Of a stretch of DNA of 64,000 nucleotides, positions 60,549-64,000 are shown in pieces; the first letter of the stretch is position 1; each line of letters starts with the position of its first letter. The translations under genes were made by a program, and so were the position numbers. This DNA is from Vibrio mexicanus (GTDB taxonomy: Bacteria > Pseudomonadota > Gammaproteobacteria > Enterobacterales > Vibrionaceae), in assembly GCF_001012815.1 (NCBI RefSeq), contig NZ_JYJP01000001.1, positions 62,001 through 126,000 of the forward strand. Reading direction: 5' to 3'. The notes under the pieces are model-generated. The model was not told the DNA's origin, made no database searches, and was given only the letters and a program-made list of their open reading frames with translations.

Positions 60549-61505
60549 ATGTCCGGACTTATCGACCAATTGCTGTTTTCGGCATCCATCACAGGTCCAA
60601 TATGCCTAATGTTGTTTTTAGGCGTTTTTCTAAGACGAATAGAACTTATCAATGAAAACTTCATTGATGTCGCCTCTAAAGTGGTTTTTCAGGTCACTCT
60701 GCCTGCGATGTTGTTTTTAAGCATTGTCACCTCTGAACACGATTTCGCCTCAAGTAGCTCACTCGTCATCTATGGTATTGCTTCAAGCGTACTCTTTTTC
60801 ATCTTTACCGTCATCACCACCAAACTGTGCTTCAAAAATGCTCAGGATACTGGCGTCATCATTCAAGGTGGCTTTCGCGCGAATACCGCCATCATTGCCC
60901 TTGCTTATGTTGCCAACGCTTATGGTGAGCCTGGTGTTGCTTTGGCCGCCATCTATGTCGCCGCTACAACAGTGCTCTACAACATCTTCGCGGTCATTGC
61001 TTTGACACCTAAGGGGGAAGACACGGGTATCAAAGCCGTTGGCGTCATCACCAAAACACTGACCAAGAACCCACTGATTATTGCTATTGGACTTGGCGTT
61101 GTTTGCTACTTACTCTCATTGCCTATCCCCGATATTGTGCTCGATGCAGGCCAGTACTTCGCCAATATGACACTGCCACTGGCACTTTTGTGTACTGGGG
61201 GCTCACTTAATATTCGTGCCTTAAAACAAGACAAAGCTCCCGCGTGGTTTGCAACGTCCTATAAATTAGTATTGGCACCAGTACTGATTACATTGGGTGC
61301 CATCTTCTTTGGCTTTAGAGGGTTAGATCTTGGCCTGCTATTTTTGATGAATGCGGCACCAACTGCAGCGGCGAGCTATGTGATGGCTAGGGCTATGGGT
61401 GGAAACTCGGAACTTGCTGCGAATATCATCGCATTAACCACCGTACTCTCCCTCATCACTTGTACCCTCGGTATATTCGTTCTCTCTTCGCTAAATTTGA
61501 TATAG
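60549..61505 (+). CDS. AEC-family transporter
   Basis: 318 residues with about ten helices in two inverted five-helix halves. Start: LLFSASITGPICLMLFLGVFLRRI; characteristic IQGGFRANTAIIALAYV (about 103-119, AEC motif) and AAPTAAASYVMARAMGGNSELAANIIALTTVLS at the end. The auxin-efflux-carrier family in bacteria moves small acids such as malate or malonate; the substrate is not known here. Divergent from the TetR gene (257 bp). Confidence 0.85.
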   Translation: MSGLIDQLLFSASITGPICLMLFLGVFLRRIELINENFIDVASKVVFQVTLPAMLFLSIVTSEHDFASSSSLVIYGIASSVLFFIFTVITTKLCFKNAQDTGVIIQGGFRANTAIIALAYVANAYGEPGVALAAIYVAATTVLYNIFAVIALTPKGEDTGIKAVGVITKTLTKNPLIIAIGLGVVCYLLSLPIPDIVLDAGQYFANMTLPLALLCTGGSLNIRALKQDKAPAWFATSYKLVLAPVLITLGAIFFGFRGLDLGLLFLMNAAPTAAASYVMARAMGGNSELAANIIALTTVLSLITCTLGIFVLSSLNLI

Positions 61506-61647
61506 CTTTCACTCGCTATTATGGTTTTGTGCGCCAACCCGCAAGATGCAAATGTGGCGCATAAAAGCCTCAATGAACAACTGTATCCCCGCGTTTAATA
61601 CTGATACTTTTAGCGGGTTATCATCGACAGTTTGTTAATTTATCGTT

Positions 61648-62673
61648 ATGAAATTTAAAGAAAAAATCACAAGCATCGAACTTGGAAGAGTCGTCGCTAT
61701 TTTTGCTATTTTGGCGATGCACTGCCAAATGTTCTTGAGCTATCTTTTAGTGGATGGTGAACCGTGGTTCGGCTACGTATTTAACCAAGCTACTCGATTC
61801 GCGGTACCGCTATTTTTCCTCATCTCGGGCTACTTGATCCAACCCAAACTCAGCCAAAGCCCTATCGATACGCTAGCAAGCTATTGCAAGCCACTGATCA
61901 AGATATGGGTTGTGTGGAGTGTTATCAGCCTTCTAATGCCTTTCAACTTAGGTACAGTTGCTGAGCATGGCTACTTAGCGGAGAGACAAGGCTACTGGGG
62001 TTACCTAATGCAAGCGCCTTTAAACAGCTTCCTTGAAGGCGGGTTGGTTCACCTGTGGTTTATTCCAGCTTTAATCATTGCTGTGGCGATTCTGGCGCTG
62101 TTCGTTCGCTACAATCAACAAAGCTTAATCCTTCCCGTTGCTGTTGGCCTTTTCATCTATGGCACTTTAGCGGGCAGCTACCAACCGATTTCTGGACTCG
62201 AAGCGCCGTTCTTTACTCGTAATGGTCCATTCTTCAGCACACTATTAGTGGCATTAGGCTTTGAAGCAAGAGCAAGGCAATGGAGCCTAACTTCCTCCAA
62301 AGCACTAATACTTTTAATACTCGGAATGACGATCCATTTTGGTGAAGCGTATTACCTAACAGCTTACAACCAGCCATTCAATGCCAATGACTTCTTATTC
62401 GGTACACCACTTTGGGGCTTAGGCATCTTCCTATTACTGCTCGCTAACCCAACTTGGGGCAACAATAATACAGTGAAGTCCCTGTCGGGCTATGTACTGG
62501 CGATCTTCGTCAGCCACTTACCAATCATCATTATCATGAACAATGTGGCGGGTATCCTTGAACTAGTAGGTCCAATGCGAGATCTCTGCGTCTTTGTTGG
62601 CACCGTTGTACTAACACTTGCGTTGGTTGTGGGCGTCAAACGAACACCACTCAATCGCATACTGTTTAGATAA
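61648..62673 (+). CDS. Acyltransferase 3 family membrane protein
   Basis: 341 residues, about ten helices. Signature opening: ITSIELGRVVAIFAILAMHC with Arg and His near 13-25 (proton-relay His), then RFAVPLFFLISGYL and the LVHLWFIPALI motif (about 135). Such enzymes acetylate or acylate surface sugars or enterobacterial common antigen (WecH/YiaH-like). No glycan cluster is near, so the acceptor is unknown. The ribosome site is weak. A strong terminator follows. Confidence 0.85.
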   Translation: MKFKEKITSIELGRVVAIFAILAMHCQMFLSYLLVDGEPWFGYVFNQATRFAVPLFFLISGYLIQPKLSQSPIDTLASYCKPLIKIWVVWSVISLLMPFNLGTVAEHGYLAERQGYWGYLMQAPLNSFLEGGLVHLWFIPALIIAVAILALFVRYNQQSLILPVAVGLFIYGTLAGSYQPISGLEAPFFTRNGPFFSTLLVALGFEARARQWSLTSSKALILLILGMTIHFGEAYYLTAYNQPFNANDFLFGTPLWGLGIFLLLLANPTWGNNNTVKSLSGYVLAIFVSHLPIIIIMNNVAGILELVGPMRDLCVFVGTVVLTLALVVGVKRTPLNRILFR

Positions 62674-62697
62674 ACTTGTAGACCCACTTCTCTTGCT

Positions 62698-62735
62698 AGA
62701 AAGCCAGTTAGATTTCTCTAACTGGCTTTCTCGTT
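62698..62735. terminator. Bidirectional terminator after acyltransferase gene
   Basis: AGAAAGCCAGTTAGA pairs with TCTAACTGGCTTTCT around TTTC (15-bp stem), then CGTTCTT. Next gene is convergent. Confidence 0.85.
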
Positions 62736-62770
62736 CTTGGTTCAGTTGAACAGTGCAGGCAAACACAAGC

Positions 62771-63304
62771 TCAATTACGACGCGCTAAATCTCTTGCCAG
62801 CAATAGGGCTAGACCAAACACTTGTAGAAACAAAGCCACGCTCTTATACCAAGCAATGCGGTCCTCTAAAGCCGTCACTTTCTCGCTAATGGCTAGGTTA
62901 TCTAGGAAGTAGTCGTCAATCTTGTTGCGATGAGCTCTTTGAGCTTGGTCAATCAACATCATCAGTTCAGGCAAATGCTCGCTTTTAAAGTCGGGCACGT
63001 CCCCCAATACCCAAACCGACATTTGACCTTTCAGCGCATTGGAGAGGTTCTTATCCATCGCCTTATCTGGATTTTGAGCGGTCTGAATATGCAGCAGCAA
63101 GGCCTCACGTTTTCGCTCCAACGTTTCCACGCTGCTCCACGCTAATTGAATAGAGTGTTGGTTTTCCTCTTTCTGCTCTAAGTAACGCGTTACGTCGCCG
63201 CCCAATCTTTCGAGTACCACACTCGACATCAATATCGCCAACACATTCAGAATCAAACCGACCAGCACAAGCAGCCACGGCGGGGTAGTTTCAACGACAC
63301 TCAC
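62771..63304 (-). CDS. Hypothetical membrane protein, 177 residues
   Basis: An N-terminal helix (about 8-31, PWLLVLVGLILNVLAILMSSVV) and a C-terminal helix (about 152-173, VALFLQVFGLALLLARDL) enclose a charged, helical, coiled-coil-like middle (DVTRYLEQKEENQHSIQLAWSSVETLERKR ... ISEKVTALEDRI). Two-span hairpin, probably with a cytoplasmic or periplasmic middle. GTG start with GAGGAG directly upstream. No family recognised. Confidence 0.7.
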   Translation of the reverse strand: MSVVETTPPWLLVLVGLILNVLAILMSSVVLERLGGDVTRYLEQKEENQHSIQLAWSSVETLERKREALLLHIQTAQNPDKAMDKNLSNALKGQMSVWVLGDVPDFKSEHLPELMMLIDQAQRAHRNKIDDYFLDNLAISEKVTALEDRIAWYKSVALFLQVFGLALLLARDLARRN

Positions 63305-63659
63305 AACTCCTCAAAATTCGTTTGGGGGCAGCGCATGTAAACAACAACTTTGCCCATCTATTGAGTGTAGGAAAGATTCATGAAGGCTTCAGTAATTGGG
63401 CATAAAGTGCCAACTCTGTGACGTCCGTGCAATTATAAAACATTCGTTACTTGCCTAAACGTTAGTTATCTACCAAAACTTGGCGAGCAAATTACTGAAA
63501 CTCCCCACGATTTTGTAAAACATTGTGACTTTGATTAATTGTTGGCGTGCGAGTGCAAGCAATTTCACTATACCCATGTGCATTGAATCAAAGTACTATT
63601 GATAATAGCTATATTAAACAAACTCTTACATTCAATATTGATATATCAAAGGAATGACC
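63305..63659. other. Intergenic region, 355 bp
   Basis: Upstream of two divergent genes; AT-rich near 63590-63650. No convincing operator, hairpin or RNA seen. Confidence 0.5.
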
Positions 63660-64000
63660 ATGCCAGATAAGCCAAGGTGGGCAAAAACGGCTCAAGAACG
63701 AATCGATGACACTCTCGAATACATCAAAGCCAAATTAGAACTTGTGGATTACAACGAAGTTAATTCCAAAATTAACACGATGAACGATAACCAAAAGAAA
63801 GCGCTCTCTAGTGCGATTTCGATTGGTTCTTCGGGCACATCGTCAAATGATAGAGAAACGAATCGAGAACATCGTCGTGCGAAGCGTGCACTTTTGATGG
63901 TCACCAAGCTGTTTCTTAAGAATGACGTTTATCTTGGGCAAGAGATGACAAGGGTGAAAGCTCTGTCAGAAACATCAAGCACCCACTTACTTAAAGAACT
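63660..64000 (+). CDS. Hypothetical protein (3' partial)
   Basis: ATG 63660 has AAAGGA six bases upstream; the frame is open to the window end (113 codons). It begins MPDKPRWAKTAQERIDDTLEYI and continues with charged, helical sequence (KLELVDYNEVNSKINTMNDNQK) and a Ser/Thr-rich turn, then REHRRAKRALLMVTKLFLK. No signal or membrane segment in the visible part; a soluble helical protein. I do not recognise the family. Confidence 0.6.
   Translation, partial: MPDKPRWAKTAQERIDDTLEYIKAKLELVDYNEVNSKINTMNDNQKKALSSAISIGSSGTSSNDRETNREHRRAKRALLMVTKLFLKNDVYLGQEMTRVKALSETSSTHLLKE

Overview
This window looks like part of a marine Vibrio chromosome, probably the second (smaller) one, from a Harveyi-clade-like species. 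The evidence is recognition of families, not a database search. The chitinase at 51.2-53.7 kb closely follows the V. harveyi ChiA sequence as I remember it. The sodium/dicarboxylate symporter at 57.2-58.6 kb follows V. cholerae INDY, which is a chromosome II gene. Lamb/MalM, NagB, NhaD, a UPF0319 protein and many GGDEF/HD-GYP/PilZ proteins also fit. I see no rRNA, tRNA, CRISPR array, insertion sequence, integrase or prophage genes.

Layout. 0-11 kb: two tandem TPR/GGDEF genes, an EamA exporter, a yiaW/yiaV-like pair, an SDR and a HAD phosphatase, an EEP-family protein, and a binding-protein/diguanylate-cyclase pair. 11-20 kb: MATE exporter with a divergent LysR gene, YitT, an SLC1 symporter, TrhO, YjiG/YjiH and NhaD. 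20-26 kb: small lipoprotein and small hypothetical genes, sugar O-acetyltransferase, a divergent hdfR/maoP pair and nagB. 26-33 kb: M28 peptidase with a His-rich tail, MscS-type channel, tannase-family esterase, LysR. 33-37 kb: a cation/membrane-transport run on the minus strand (chaA, dedA, mgtE, marC). 37-44 kb: a giant lipoprotein with calcium-binding-type Asp repeats below a LuxR regulator, and an OFA-type MFS transporter behind an exact FNR box. 43.6-48.2 kb: maltodextrin uptake and debranching (malM, lamB, divergent glgX). 48-56 kb: a diguanylate cyclase facing a PilZ protein, the chitinase, UPF0319 and an HD-GYP protein. 56-64 kb: GNAT, INDY-type symporter, a TetR/hydrolase pair, AEC transporter, acyltransferase, and two uncharacterised genes.

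Functional themes. Sugar polymers: chitinase and NagB serve the two ends of chitin use; LamB, MalM and GlgX handle maltodextrins and glycogen. Cyclic-di-GMP: three GGEEF-type cyclases, one degenerate GGDEF protein, one PilZ effector and one HD-GYP protein lie in one window. Ion and anion transport genes fill much of the rest.

The most important structural observation concerns data quality. Sixteen genes carry 19 apparent frameshifts: 18 look like single missing bases, many in short G, C or A runs, and one like an extra G. Correcting them restores full-length proteins of the expected family lengths (chitinase catalytic Glu returns to residue 315). This pattern is far more like uncorrected sequencing indels than real pseudogenes. 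I therefore list these genes over their whole span and give the position of each break. No clearly new multi-gene system was found. The best leads are the binding-protein/cyclase pair, two small genes near 28 kb, and several well-formed candidate operators.
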